A stretch of DNA of 64,000 nt from Sipunculus nudus (taxonomy: Eukaryota; Annelida; Sipuncula; Golfingiida; Sipunculidae), in contig CM049309.1 of NCBI GenBank assembly GCA_026874595.1, positions 27,097,033-27,161,032 on the forward strand, given 5' to 3'. Under the pieces are notes generated by a model. That model had not been told where the DNA came from. It saw nothing but the letters and a program-made list of their open reading frames with translations, and did no database searches. A program made the translations under genes and the position numbers. This document shows, in pieces, positions 42,651-53,319 of this stretch (the stretch's first letter is position 1; each line of letters begins with the position of its first letter).

Positions 42651-45116
42651 GTGATGTACTGTACACACTTCTGTCATCATGATACAGTGAATTACTCGGG
42701 GTCCGTCAGTGATGTACTGTACACACTTCTATCATCATGACACAGTGACTTACTTGGGGACGGTCAATGATGTACTGTACACACTTCTATCAACATAACA
42801 CAGTGACTTAATTACTCGGGGCCCGTCAGTGATGTACTGTACACACTTCTAACATCATGACACAGTGACTTAATTACTCAGGTTCCGTCAGTTATGTACT
42901 GTACACACTTATATCATCACGACACAATGACTTGGTGTCCGTCAGTGATGTACTGTACATACTTCTACCATCACGACACAATGACTTGGTGTCCGTCAGT
43001 GTTGTACTGTACATACTTCTATCATCACGACACAATGACTTGGTGTCCGTCAGTGTTGTACTGTACATACTTCTATCATCACGACACAATGACTTGGTGT
43101 CCGTAAGTGATGTACTGTACACATTTCTATCATCATGACACAGTGAATTACTCGGGGTACGTCAGTGATGTTCTGTACACACTTCTATCACCATGACACA
43201 GTGAATTACTCGGGGTACGTCAGTGATGTTCTGTACACACTTCTATCATCATGACACAGTGAATTACTCGGGGTCCGTCAATGATGTACTGTACATACTT
43301 CTATCATCATGACACAGTGAATTACTCGGGGTCCGTCAATGATGTACTGTACACACTTCTATCATCATGACACAGTGAATTACTCGGGGTACGTCAGTGA
43401 TGTTCTGTACACACTTCTATCATCATGACACGGTGACTTACTCGGGGTCCGTCAGTGATGTACTGTACACACTTCTATCATCATGTCACAGAGACTTACT
43501 CGGGACCGGTCAGTGATGTTCTGTACACACTTCTATCATCAACACACAGACACTTACTCGGGGTCCGTCAGTGATGTACTGTACACACTTCTATCATAAT
43601 GACACAAGAGACTTACTCGGGGTCCGTCAGTAATGTACAACAATCACTTCTATAATCATGACAAAGTGAATTACTCGGGGTCCGTCAATGATGTACTGTA
43701 CACACTTCTATCATCATGACAAAGTGACTTATTCGGGGTCCGTCAGTTATGTACTGCAATCACTTCTATCATCATGACACAGTGAATTACTCGGGGTCCG
43801 TCAGTGATGTATTGTACATACTTCTGTGATCATGACACGTTTGCTGACTCGGGGCCGGTCAGTGATGTACTGTACACACTTCTATCATCATGACAAAGGG
43901 ACTTACTCGGGCCGGTCGGTGATGTTCTGTACACATTTCTATCATCATAACACGATTACTTACTCGGGGCCGATCAGTGAAGTACTCTACACACTTCTAT
44001 CATCATGACACAGTGACTTACTCGGGACCGGTCAGTGATGTACTGTACACACTTCTATCATCATGACACAGTGACTTAATTACTCCTGGCTCGTCCGTAA
44101 TGTATTGTACACACTTCTATCATGATGACACAGTGAATTACTCGGGGTCCGTCATGTACTGTACACACTTCTTTCATTATGACACAGGGACTTACTCGGG
44201 GTCCGTAAGTGATGTACTGTACACATTTCTATCATCATGACACAATGACTTATTCGGGGCCCGTGAGTGATGTTACTGTAGACACTTCTATTATCACGAC
44301 ATAATGACTTGGAGACCGTCAGTGTTGTACCGTACATACTTCTATCATCATGACACAGTGAATTACTCGGGGTCCGTCAGTGATGTACTGTACACAGTTC
44401 TATTATCATGACACAGAGACTTACTTTTGGATCTTCAGTGATGTACTGTACACACTTCTGTCATCATGATACAGTGAATTACTCGGGGTCCGTCAGTGAT
44501 GTACTGTACACACTTCTATCATCATGACACAGTGACTTACTTGGGGACGGTCAATGATGTACTGTACACACTTCTATCAACATAACACAGTGACTTAATT
44601 ACTCGGGGCCCGTCAGTGATGTACTGTACACACTTCTAACATCATGACACAGTGACTTAATTACTCAGGTTCCGTCAGTTATGTACTGTACACACTTATA
44701 TCATCACGACACAATGACTTGGTGTCCGTCATTGATGTACTGTACATACTTCTACCATCACGACACAATGACTTGGTGTCCGTCAGTGTTGTACTGTACA
44801 TACTTCTATCATCACGACACAATGACTTGGTGTCCGTCAGTGTTGTACTGTACATACTTCTATCATCACGACACAATGACTTGGTGTCCGTCAGTGTTGT
44901 ACCGTACACACTTCTATCATCACGACACAATGACTTGGTGTCCATCAGTGTTGTACTGTACATACTTCTATCGTCATGACACAATGACTTGGTGTCCGTC
45001 AGTGTTGTACCGTACACACTTCTATCATCACGACACAATGACTTGGTGTCCGTCAGTGTTGTACTGTACATACTTCTATCGTCATGACACAGTGACTTAC
45101 TCGGCTCCGTCACTGA
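42651..45116 (+). repeat. right end of array with 54-bp monomer derivative
   Basis: From about 42917 to 43100 (four units) and 44704 to 45090 (about seven) the monomer is 54 bp. The 'ttactcgggg' core is replaced by 'acttggtgtccg', so units read 'cgacacaatgacttggtgtc' and so on. The two sub-arrays and their left flank are copies of one another (offset 1,616 up to about 44260, then 1,787 after a ~171-bp insertion of variant units). Since 54 is 3x18, both strands stay open and give 18-residue peptide repeats: DTMTWCPSV-type on plus and SMYSTTLTDTKSLC-type on minus. No start context or unique sequence suggests real translation. Confidence 0.9.
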
Positions 45117-46262
45117 TGATTGAATGATCTTTATTTTCCTCCATGCTGGATAGCTCAACCAAGTATTACAAAATATGCAAGGTAAGTTAGAACACAAACG
45201 TTATGACAAAATCAAAATTTTTAAAACATCAGTTCTCATTCTGATCAGTGAAAAGTACAAGTTTACGAAATACAGAATCAGATAAAACAGGACTGCATTT
45301 GCCAAAGCAGACTTCGAGGAAACTCAATTTCGGGCAAATTACATAATTCAAAAATCGTGTCTGCATCGAGAGAAACAAAACATCTTTTCCCATAATACCT
45401 CTCGGAAAGGACACAATGCCGTACACTGCAACATGATATGCATAACAGTATCTTGTACATTTCCCCCCACATATATCACAAACTACATCACCCAGGAGCT
45501 CCGGAATAGATAATAAATGAATCAGAAATAATAACGATTTCTTTTAGTTCAGGCTGTACTCAGGAAATCTAAAACTATCACCTTTTATGTTTATCGATGA
45601 GATCCATAAAGCCTGTTCATGGGCATGTACAGTAGTCCTAACTAAACGCCGCCACCACGTTTTTAAAGGAAATTGACCACCATGGATGTATGAACGTAGA
45701 TATGAAAACAGAATAAATTTGTTAAGTACGTAGACTATATCAGGTATAAAACCAGAAACTTTTGTATGGACCATAAATTTCCAGTCATAAAGCTTCAAAC
45801 AAAATATTTGTTTGGCAATGATGTTTGGGCTAAGTGTAATAAGCCTGTGAAGAAACATTAGTTTTTTGCTTGCCGGAAATCTTCGATTTTCGCAAGCTGG
45901 TTGGTCAGTCGCGGATGTCTGTCTGTTTGTCTGTTTGTCTGTCATCTCTCTACAGGTCTCAATTTTGCACCAATCACTTTCAAACTTACACACTTTATAG
46001 ATAATCAATTTGGTCAGATAAATCACCATTAAACAATACTGCACATTTGCTATTAAAAAGCCAGTTACGAAACATAAGCCAGATCGAGCCTATTCGATAT
46101 CCCAATACAATACAGTTTATACATTAATCCGTTCCACCAAATCTTATCAAATGCAGATTCCAGATCCAGAAAACACGACAACACTTTTCCTTCCCTGTCA
46201 CAATGATATAGAACCCTCGATATTCTTAATAGATACACTCCCTTACCCTATAAGTAAACTCG
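45117..46262 (-). mobile_element. decayed LINE, RT fragment and C-terminal region
   Basis: On the minus strand, 46240-46065 encodes a reverse transcriptase fragment containing FLDLESAFDKIWWNG, the block around the first catalytic aspartate of LINE RTs. After a frameshift and a deletion of the central RT, a different frame from about 45880 to 45229 gives the typical LINE C-terminal region: a 'GFIPDIVYVLNKF' stretch, then 'GGQFPLKTWWRRLVRTTV', then a CDIC...H cysteine/histidine motif near 45460. It is broken by one in-frame TAA at 45546-45544. An AATAAA signal on the minus strand near 45131-45136 and a short 'attcaatcatca' tail end the element exactly where satellite monomers begin. A stretch of tetranucleotide repeat (gtct) at 45917-45943 lies within the gap. 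The clade is uncertain. The copy is certainly inactive. Confidence 0.85.
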
Positions 46263-49200
46263 CCCATAAATGACCGTATGATAAATCACAGCCAGTGGGT
46301 GAAAGAGGGGCATCTATTCATCACTTATCTGGCTGGCGGGCCTAGGGTGTAGACCCCATCCTATGGCTCGTAGGTAAGTCACTTAGTGGGGGGCTAGCGT
46401 TTTAGCGTATAAGGTAGTTAAGCATAGGTGTTGTTGAATAGCCCGCAACCCTCCATATCTTGAGTAAAGCGTTCGCCCCATGCACTGACTGGCGGTATAC
46501 TGGTTTGGCATATAACTGATAATCATTCTAAATTCGGACAGATCTTTTGGCCATTTGGTGATGTTAAACTTAAAATTTTGTATTGTTTTATATTATTTAT
46601 GGGAAAAATCCTACATTGAAGAGCGTACCAGCGTACCAAAGAAGAGCGTACCAAATCGAATTTTTTGCATGAGGTGATTCGAACCTGAATTTTTGACAAT
46701 ATCTGTTTTTCGAAATGTAAATTATCAGCCACACATAAACAGTACATGGGTAGATAAAATCATGAAGAGCAAAGATGGAGGAAGACCGTCCGATCCCGAA
46801 GTTACAGATTCATGGATATACTAAGGTATGTGAATTTTAAGTCCTATGAGTTAGTCATAGAAGACATTATAGTGTTCCAGTAATGGCAGGAGAAATGGCC
46901 CTGAGAGGCTGGTTAAATTAGAGTGTCCTTGATGGAATGAGAAATTTGCCTGTGTGGCCTTTAAAGAGAATTGCCGTAGCAGATGGTATGAGTGGCCCCT
47001 GTCAACCAAAGAGAAAATTAAAGTAGTAACGGTGACATGACTGTACCATATATATTGCTTAAAAAGGCAATAACCACAATTAGCAACGAGGCTGAAGTAC
47101 TTTGGAGTAAAGTGTTGTGCAACAGATAGAGTAGCTTGTCATGCTGTGATATGCGGCATGGGTCACGAAGAAAAAGCTTGAGATATTTAGAGCGGGAAGT
47201 ATTTATGGAAACTCGCGTTCGGCTGCTTGTCAGAATTGTAGCACAAGTTTTGAGATGAGGATAAAGGATAACATAATTGTCGGCCTATATTGCGAGAAAA
47301 GGTACTAATGTACTTATTGACACAGGTATGTGCCACCAGTATTTAAGACCAAGACCAATTTTTATGTACACGAAATGTAGCAACCTGAAGAAATTAATAT
47401 GTTACTTTGAGTGTATCCATTAAATGTACAGAGTATGGCAGCATGAAATTAATGTATAGAGATACAGCAGTGTGGTAAGTTTATGTTAATGTGGTTTATG
47501 GTTGTAATGTAAAGTAAGCGTTCATATATCTACTGTAATTAAGGCTTCTAATAATCCTACTCTCGGCAATGCAGAACCTTTATCATTGTTACATTAAATA
47601 AGGGGACAGGCAATCGTTCATTTATTGAGATATTTTGATAAAGTACTATATATATAGATACAGCGCATTTGAAAGTGCAAACCCATTAGATTAAAGTTGA
47701 CATAAAAACATGACAAACTGAGCAATTTCTTGTTATATAAATATGTCATTATTAATCCATATAACAATTATTCAAATATTTAAATGTTAGAGTTAGCATA
47801 AAATATAGCCTAAAGATAATAATGTTATTTTTTATATGTTTGTTAGATTCATACGGCTAGTTAAAATGGCTTAAAAGATCTTACAATTTATAATTTTTTT
47901 AAGATGTAAGCTAATAAGCCTTAAAATAATAAGTAAAATGTTATCATAAAAAAATCTAATGAATAACAGCTGAAAATGGTGCCCTATGTTAGTAGTGATG
48001 TGATTAGTCATTCACATTGCAGAGCCCATCTCCTATAGTGTTTCATGGTCACAGTCTGATCAACTGTTAGGTAAGTATGGTAAGAGGAGCCATACTCACA
48101 GTTAGATGTAACAGTATGTCTGTTTATTGGAGGCAGTTCAGACTATACACATAGATTCACGGTCCTACTGGCGAGGTGGAGCAGATCTTATAAGGGTATA
48201 CTACAAAGATTTAGAGTAAACATTTTTTTTTTAATATACGTAAACATCTACAGGAAACCATTTATTGTATTTTTGCACTCGAATCTGAATTACTAGGCTT
48301 AACCTGTAAAAAGTCAGGTGTGTGATCATCTATGAATTTTATGTCATCATTTTCTGATCGTGGAAGCCATTAGTGACAAGTTTCATCTAATATAACGTTT
48401 GCTTGTTACGGAGCCAAGCGGACAACAATATTATTCACTTAACCAATACGGGGTAGGCTTATTACAGAGCAAAACCTAAAATAAAAGTGCGAAATAAGTA
48501 CATTCTACAGTTATTTAAATGCGTTTAGTTATAATTTATAAGTTACCAAAAAGTATTAGATGGTAGAACATAAAACCAGTAATTTCATATTTTAAAATTA
48601 ATTTGATCAACAGATAAAAAGCAAGCACCAAACTTCAATTACATCCACCTGTGAAACTAATGAAAAAAGTATCAAATCCTACAGTAAAAGACAAAGTAAT
48701 GAAAATAAATTAAAAAAAAAAATAAATAAAAAAAGTATGATGTTAGTAAGGCTCAAAGGGATAACTTAGAATATAATCCTATGCACATTTGTAGAATTTA
48801 TTGTTTCAGGGCCGCAGTCAGGATTCTTTATATGTATTTCATAATGGGTATATTCATGTAGAGTAAATCGACCATTTAAACTTTAATAAAGGCTTAGCTG
48901 TATGGTAAATACTTAAGCAGACATAGGTGGTCCACACTGATAAGTTATATTTAGAATATATATTAAATCCCCTTAATTATTTTGTCTTAGAGAGACAAGT
49001 TAAATATATTGTTTTGTAAACAGGGTCTTTTACGTCCCTTTTTTTTTTGGGGGGGGGGATGCAGTGTAGAAGTGAAGTAAGGAATGTTGTGCGTGCAAGA
49101 AAAGAGATTTCATATACGTTATACGAAGAGAAGTATTGTGAACTGGTTGGTGTGTAAATCGGATCAAGAGGGATGCAGATGTCCAGATATTGGTTCTCGG

Positions 49201-49332
49201 TGTTATGACCAAACAGAGTTTAATAACGGAAATACTCCCTATCTAAAACACAGGGCTGATGAAATAAATGAAAATCTATTAATAATAAGTGCCTAAAGAA
49301 ATGGATAAAATGAGAGATGTTGGAGCTCAAGG
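46263..49332. other. AT-rich non-coding DNA
   Basis: No recognisable gene in three kilobases. Visible items are a small tandem 'agagcgtacca' repeat near 46619-46655, an A/TA-rich run near 48708-48738, and a T-run followed by ten G near 49039-49060. Open frames here are short and lack motifs. Confidence 0.5.
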
Positions 49333-49354
49333 CCCCCCCCCCCCCCCCCCCCCC
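49333..49354. repeat. 22-base poly-C tract
   Basis: An uninterrupted run of 22 C bases immediately upstream of dispersed repeat copy B. Proline-rich open frames across it are a composition effect. The exact length may be subject to sequencing error. Confidence 0.9.
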
Positions 49355-49419
49355 GGGTCCGTGGTCTCAGGGCCCCAGGTCTGGAAACGGGGGGAGAACA
49401 CTCAGGTCAGAAAACACGC

Positions 49420-49555
49420 AAAAATCACTCAAAATGATGTTTACATTAAAAATGATTTATTCTCATATCGACCCCTGTCACTGCGGGGACAATAAACTAT
49501 AAAATGAGGTATGGCACAGTACCATACGCAACCCGGTTTCAGAGAACAATGAGGA
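49420..49555 (+). repeat. dispersed repeat, copy B
   Basis: Second copy of the ~135-bp repeat at 668-805, same strand, with the landmark phrases in the same order ('aaaaatcactcaaaat', 'tgtcactgcgggga', 'gtatggcacagta', 'cggttt'). No coding capacity. Confidence 0.75.
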
Positions 49556-50655
49556 CAAAGGTGAAGCGAATTCCTTTTATAAGTATTAGATGGAGAGAAT
49601 CCCTCCCATGTCAAGTCACATATGCATTACACAGGGAGATAATCCAAATCCCCAGTTTATGCATATTTGTCAAAAGAACATACTGGTAACAGATTATGTG
49701 ACACACAAAGGTCACAGCCCTTTATGAATTCCGACACTAATAGTCTCCATCCTTCATATCAGTGGCCGACAGGGTCACTTATACCATCGTGTAAATAAAA
49801 TCTGATAATACTGCCACACTATAATAAACACTGGCTATATGACTTGCCTCTGTTGCGTAAGTTCTCAGCTGTCCGGACATCAGGTGCAGTAGCTTTGCCA
49901 CCTTTTGAAAGTCAGAATGGCTGAAAAAGTCAAGTAATCTCATGCAGATATGTTAGATCTGGCTGAGATTTTTTTGTTTATTTGCTCAATGTTATGTGTT
50001 TAAGGCGGCATTTAAGAAACAAAGAAACATATAATAATATTTATGGATGCCATCAACAAACTTGAACACAGTTCAATAATTAAACACAAAAACAATTATA
50101 ACTCAGGCTCATTTCTATTCTTATACATGTATTATACATTTCAAATTACTTAATATAAACATTAAATGAAAGCACTAAAATGACATGCTATTTCATGAAT
50201 GATAATCAGTATATTATTGTTAGCTTGTCATTACTTGGTTCTTTCTCTCTCTCTTCCTCTCGAAATAAAAAAAAAGTAAATAAATGGTATATGATGTTTT
50301 ATTCATAATATGACAGTTTGTTTGGTCTCTCTGCTTAATCCTTTTGATACAGCTTACGGTTTAATGGCAATTACTTTCTATACTTATAAGTATAATATTA
50401 ATTGCATAACCCAATGTAACAATTAATTATGAAAACAATTATTATAAGTAGTTTAATAAGTATTTATACAAATTTGCATTCACTTAGGTACATATAAACC
50501 CTGGTAATGTATTATAATGAGCTTACTATATTCTTCATTCAACATGTTTATGACAAGTGTTAAATTTACCAAATCACATCTAGCATGTCAAATTAGCTCT
50601 AAGGGGTAGTCATTCTTAAGGTATCATAATAATGCATAAAGAATAAATATGTTCA
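49556..50655. other. AT-rich non-coding DNA
   Basis: No gene recognised. A short TC-rich run lies near 50240-50262, and poly-A-like patches are present. Confidence 0.5.
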
Positions 50656-50669
50656 TTATATATATATAC

Positions 50670-50730
<61 letters not shown>
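50656..50730. repeat. AT dinucleotide microsatellite
   Basis: About 70 bases of 'ta' units with two 'tacata' interruptions near the left end. The Tyr/Ile-alternating open frame across it is an artefact. Confidence 0.95.
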
Positions 50731-50732
<2 letters not shown>

Positions 50733-51574
50733 CATTCAGTTTTTGTGGGTTAGATACTGCTGCTTTGTTTTTATTTGTTGAGGGAGAAAGAAATGTTCTG
50801 CCTCCCACACACACCAGTACGTTCAGCACAGCTACAACATGGGACATGCAGTTGATGTTGCCCGGTAGCACTGCTTCTAACATATATATTTGAAAAATAT
50901 AACAATGAAATTAATAGAAATGTTCCAATGGACATGCCACCTTGTGCTGAGTTACAAGGCAAGGCATTTTAAATTCTACAGGCTCAAAGCCACAACCACA
51001 GTAATGTATGAGTCATTTTGTCATATAATCTTACACAGTGCAGCCCATTTGGACATTATATAAAAGGGTTTTGCACATATTAAGGTTTCTGCTGGTGGAT
51101 GAATTGAAATAGTATCACTTTATGATTATTTTATCTGTTTATTTGAATAAACTTTTAAATTTCAATATGCAAATTAGGACCGCAATTGACGAGTAGTCTT
51201 TTTTTCCGATATGTCCAGAACTAGCTTAAGTGGTCGAGCATTGTGTCTAGACCTAGGTTCTCGTGGTCAAAACAATGTTAATAACGATTTATTTCGTATT
51301 TTAAATTTTGATGAAAAGTTTGCTTTCTTTGATATCTCCAGAACTTTTTAAATGATGTATTCTTTTATAGTTAGTCTACAATGGTCCTATATTTCTATAA
51401 CAACTTTTTCTTTTTCATACAGAAGTTCTAAATTTGCATGTGAGCCATATTTAAATCTATGTTGCTTACTTTAGCTAAACAGATATGCACCTTGTCTGGC
51501 ACATTTATACCAAACAAAATATTCTCTTGAACTAATGTAACATTAAATTGTTTCTCTATTCTTCCCCTAAACAA
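50731..51574. other. non-coding, possibly LINE 3' region
   Basis: AT-rich sequence lying on the 3' side of the minus-strand LINE. Part of it may be that element's 3' untranslated region, but I could not find a tail or a boundary. Confidence 0.4.
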
Positions 51575-52725
51575 TATGTTACATTACAAGAGATAAAGAA
51601 GTGTTCTAATGTATCTCGAACTTGACAAAATTTTCACAAATCATTATGACATTATTACCCAATTTACACAGCCAGATCCTTGTTGGGTATATTGTGTATA
51701 ATCTTCCACATCCATGAATATTCTTTTGCTTCCATTAAAGCAAGACAATGTTTGGTTCATCTTCCATTCAGATTTCACTGATGAAAACTTTACTGCCCAC
51801 GTAGTTTGACAAATCGGTACAGTATATAACTTTTCAACTAATAATATCTAAAATCTCGTGGTATAAAAACAAATATATTAGTTTCTCTATTCTCGACCAC
51901 CGTTGCATTCTTCATCGCATTATGTAGTGCCATATATTGAAAGTATAACCCTCCGTGTATTTTAATCACTGTTTTAATTCCTTGAAAGAATAAAGTTTCA
52001 AATGATGCACAATTTGACCAACGTTTAAAACACCTTGTTTTATCCAATCATAAAAATACAAAGTTTTTCCTTTATATTTTATACAACTTTTATTCCAGAC
52101 GACGTCATTCAGACCTACTTGAGTTGTAAGTTCTTTTACTTCAAGCACTGTTTTTATCAGTTGCCTATAAAAAGTGGGAAATTTATTCAGTATTTTTAAA
52201 CATTTATTATTCAAGTCATATCTGCAATTTGACTTGAATATAAGTAAATTTGAACCAGGTTTATTCAGTAGACACGAAGGTATACTTGCCTTTTATCGTA
52301 TTTTCTCCATAGCATGTGCACTTTACTTTCCTTTTAACATTTTCTACATTCAAGCTTTAACATTATTCTTCCAAATAAATTGAAAAATGAGATGATTAAG
52401 CTTACTCACTATGTCCTCTGGTGCATATATATTCATAAATAAATGCATAAATTGTGACAAACATTTAACGAGTACCTTTCCACTTAAGGACAAACTACGA
52501 AGTTCCCAATGCTTCACAACTGTCTGAACCTTACATTAACCTTGATTAAAATTATCATTCGTCACCTTTTGATCATTGGATAATATTATGCCTAGTATTT
52601 TCTTTTATTTTTCACAACTAAAACGTCCAATATTAAGCATTTCTGACCAAGCACCAACACCCATCACTTTTGTTTTTGACTGATTTATTCGTAAACCTGA
52701 GACAAGTTCTCTAAAATATTTATAC

Positions 52726-53319
52726 AATTGACCTATCCACCAAAGCCCAAATGCTCCGCACTTTTATCTTATTATTATAATGAGCCACCAAAACGCTCCT
52801 TCACATATGGACTTCCATGCCCATGGTAGCGAGAGCTGATTATACCATAATAATGACGTCACAAAGGGCGACGGCGCATGACGTCATATTGACTGACGTC
52901 ATCAACTGGTATCATCTGACCTTTGTTTACTATATCGCAGTCATATATGAACTGTGTTGCAATATATATTGGATTATTTGTCCCATACGAATTATGTGCC
53001 AGGTAAAACATTATTATTCACTCGGTAGTCGGAGGAATGGCTCCCGCAACCTATAGCCTAGATTGTTTTATACTGTACCATTTGTATAAAAAAATATCCC
53101 GAAAAACATGCCGACCTGGGTACTGCCTCCTGGTACAGACAACACGTGTTCTGTTTGACAGAGCTCTGTCAAATTATGCAAAATATTATTTTTGTCATAT
53201 GATTGACACTTTACAATGTTTAAGGTCACCTGATTGGTTGCTCCTTAGTCCCATGCTTATGTTTATTCATTGAATGAATATGCGATTAAGGTCGCATAGA
53301 GTTCATGGATAGGTCAATT
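52726..53319. mobile_element. inverted-repeat-bounded segment inside the LINE
   Basis: A perfect 13-bp inverted repeat (aattgacctatcc at 52726-52738, ggataggtcaatt at 53307-53319) brackets ~594 bases that do not translate into LINE protein. LINE motifs resume on either side. The segment could be a small non-autonomous DNA transposon (MITE). However, about 75 codons of RT expected here are absent, so a simple insertion does not explain everything. Two overlapping plus-strand frames of 78-79 codons within it show no motif. Confidence 0.5.
52854..52901. promoter_or_regulatory. cluster of three CRE palindromes
   Basis: The 8-bp palindrome TGACGTCA, the full cAMP-response element bound by CREB/ATF proteins in animals, occurs at 52854-52861, 52879-52886 and 52894-52901. 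Three exact copies in 48 bp is well above chance for AT-rich DNA. Nothing in the window shows that it drives a transcript. Confidence 0.4.

Larger units (their letters stand above)
6725..45116 (+). repeat. giant 58-bp tandem satellite array (~660 monomers)
   Basis: One head-to-tail array fills 38.4 kb. The basic unit is 58 bp: copies of 'gacacagtgaattactcggg' start exactly 58 bases apart over long runs. A unit has a 'gacacagtga' head, a 'ttactcgggg' core, a variable 'cgtcagtgatg' segment, and a tail of 'acacacttctatcatcat'. Several subfamilies are visible: one with 'tacgtcagtgatgttctgta', one with 'cagtaatgtacaacaatcac', one with 'gtcaatgatgtactgtacac', one with 'cagttatgtactgcaatcac', and one with 'gggaccggtcagtgatg'. 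Length variants of 54, 57 and 62 bp occur at fixed places. Because 58 is not a multiple of 3, stops appear in every frame and only ~60-codon open frames arise. There are no unique spacers between units. The array is continuous, with no inserted element seen inside. Its function is unknown; it could be a heterochromatic satellite or an expanded minisatellite. Confidence 0.97.

Noticed and set aside
16874-44008. Identical ~60-codon plus-strand frames recurring across the array (for example 16874, 26273, 34617, 42210) as a conserved small gene family
   Set aside because: They start at GTG inside a satellite unit and coincide with the odd-length cassette. Their identity follows from recent block duplication, and there is no promoter, splice or start context.
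6725-45116. CRISPR array
   Set aside because: Units are contiguous with no unique spacers, no cas genes are present, and the flanks are eukaryotic retroelements.
6725-45116. Hammerhead ribozyme satellite, as known from some animal satellites
   Set aside because: The CTGATGA-stem-GAAA core is not found in the monomer on either strand. A lone CTGATGA near 45112 lies at the degenerate array edge without the other parts.
6725-45116. Centromeric satellite with CENP-B-like box, or telomeric repeat
   Set aside because: No CENP-B box match and no TTAGGG units were seen. Higher-order structure alone does not show centromere identity.
44679-45197. 172-codon minus-strand and 148-codon plus-strand frames at the array's right end as real repeat proteins
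   Set aside because: Both follow from the 54-bp period being a multiple of three. The minus frame begins in the LINE 3' region. Equal openness on both strands argues against coding.
50656-50883. 75-codon minus-strand frame
   Set aside because: Half of it is the translation of an AT microsatellite.
52817-53273. Two overlapping plus-strand frames in the LINE insert as a transposase
   Set aside because: Too short, no motif, and antisense to the surrounding LINE.
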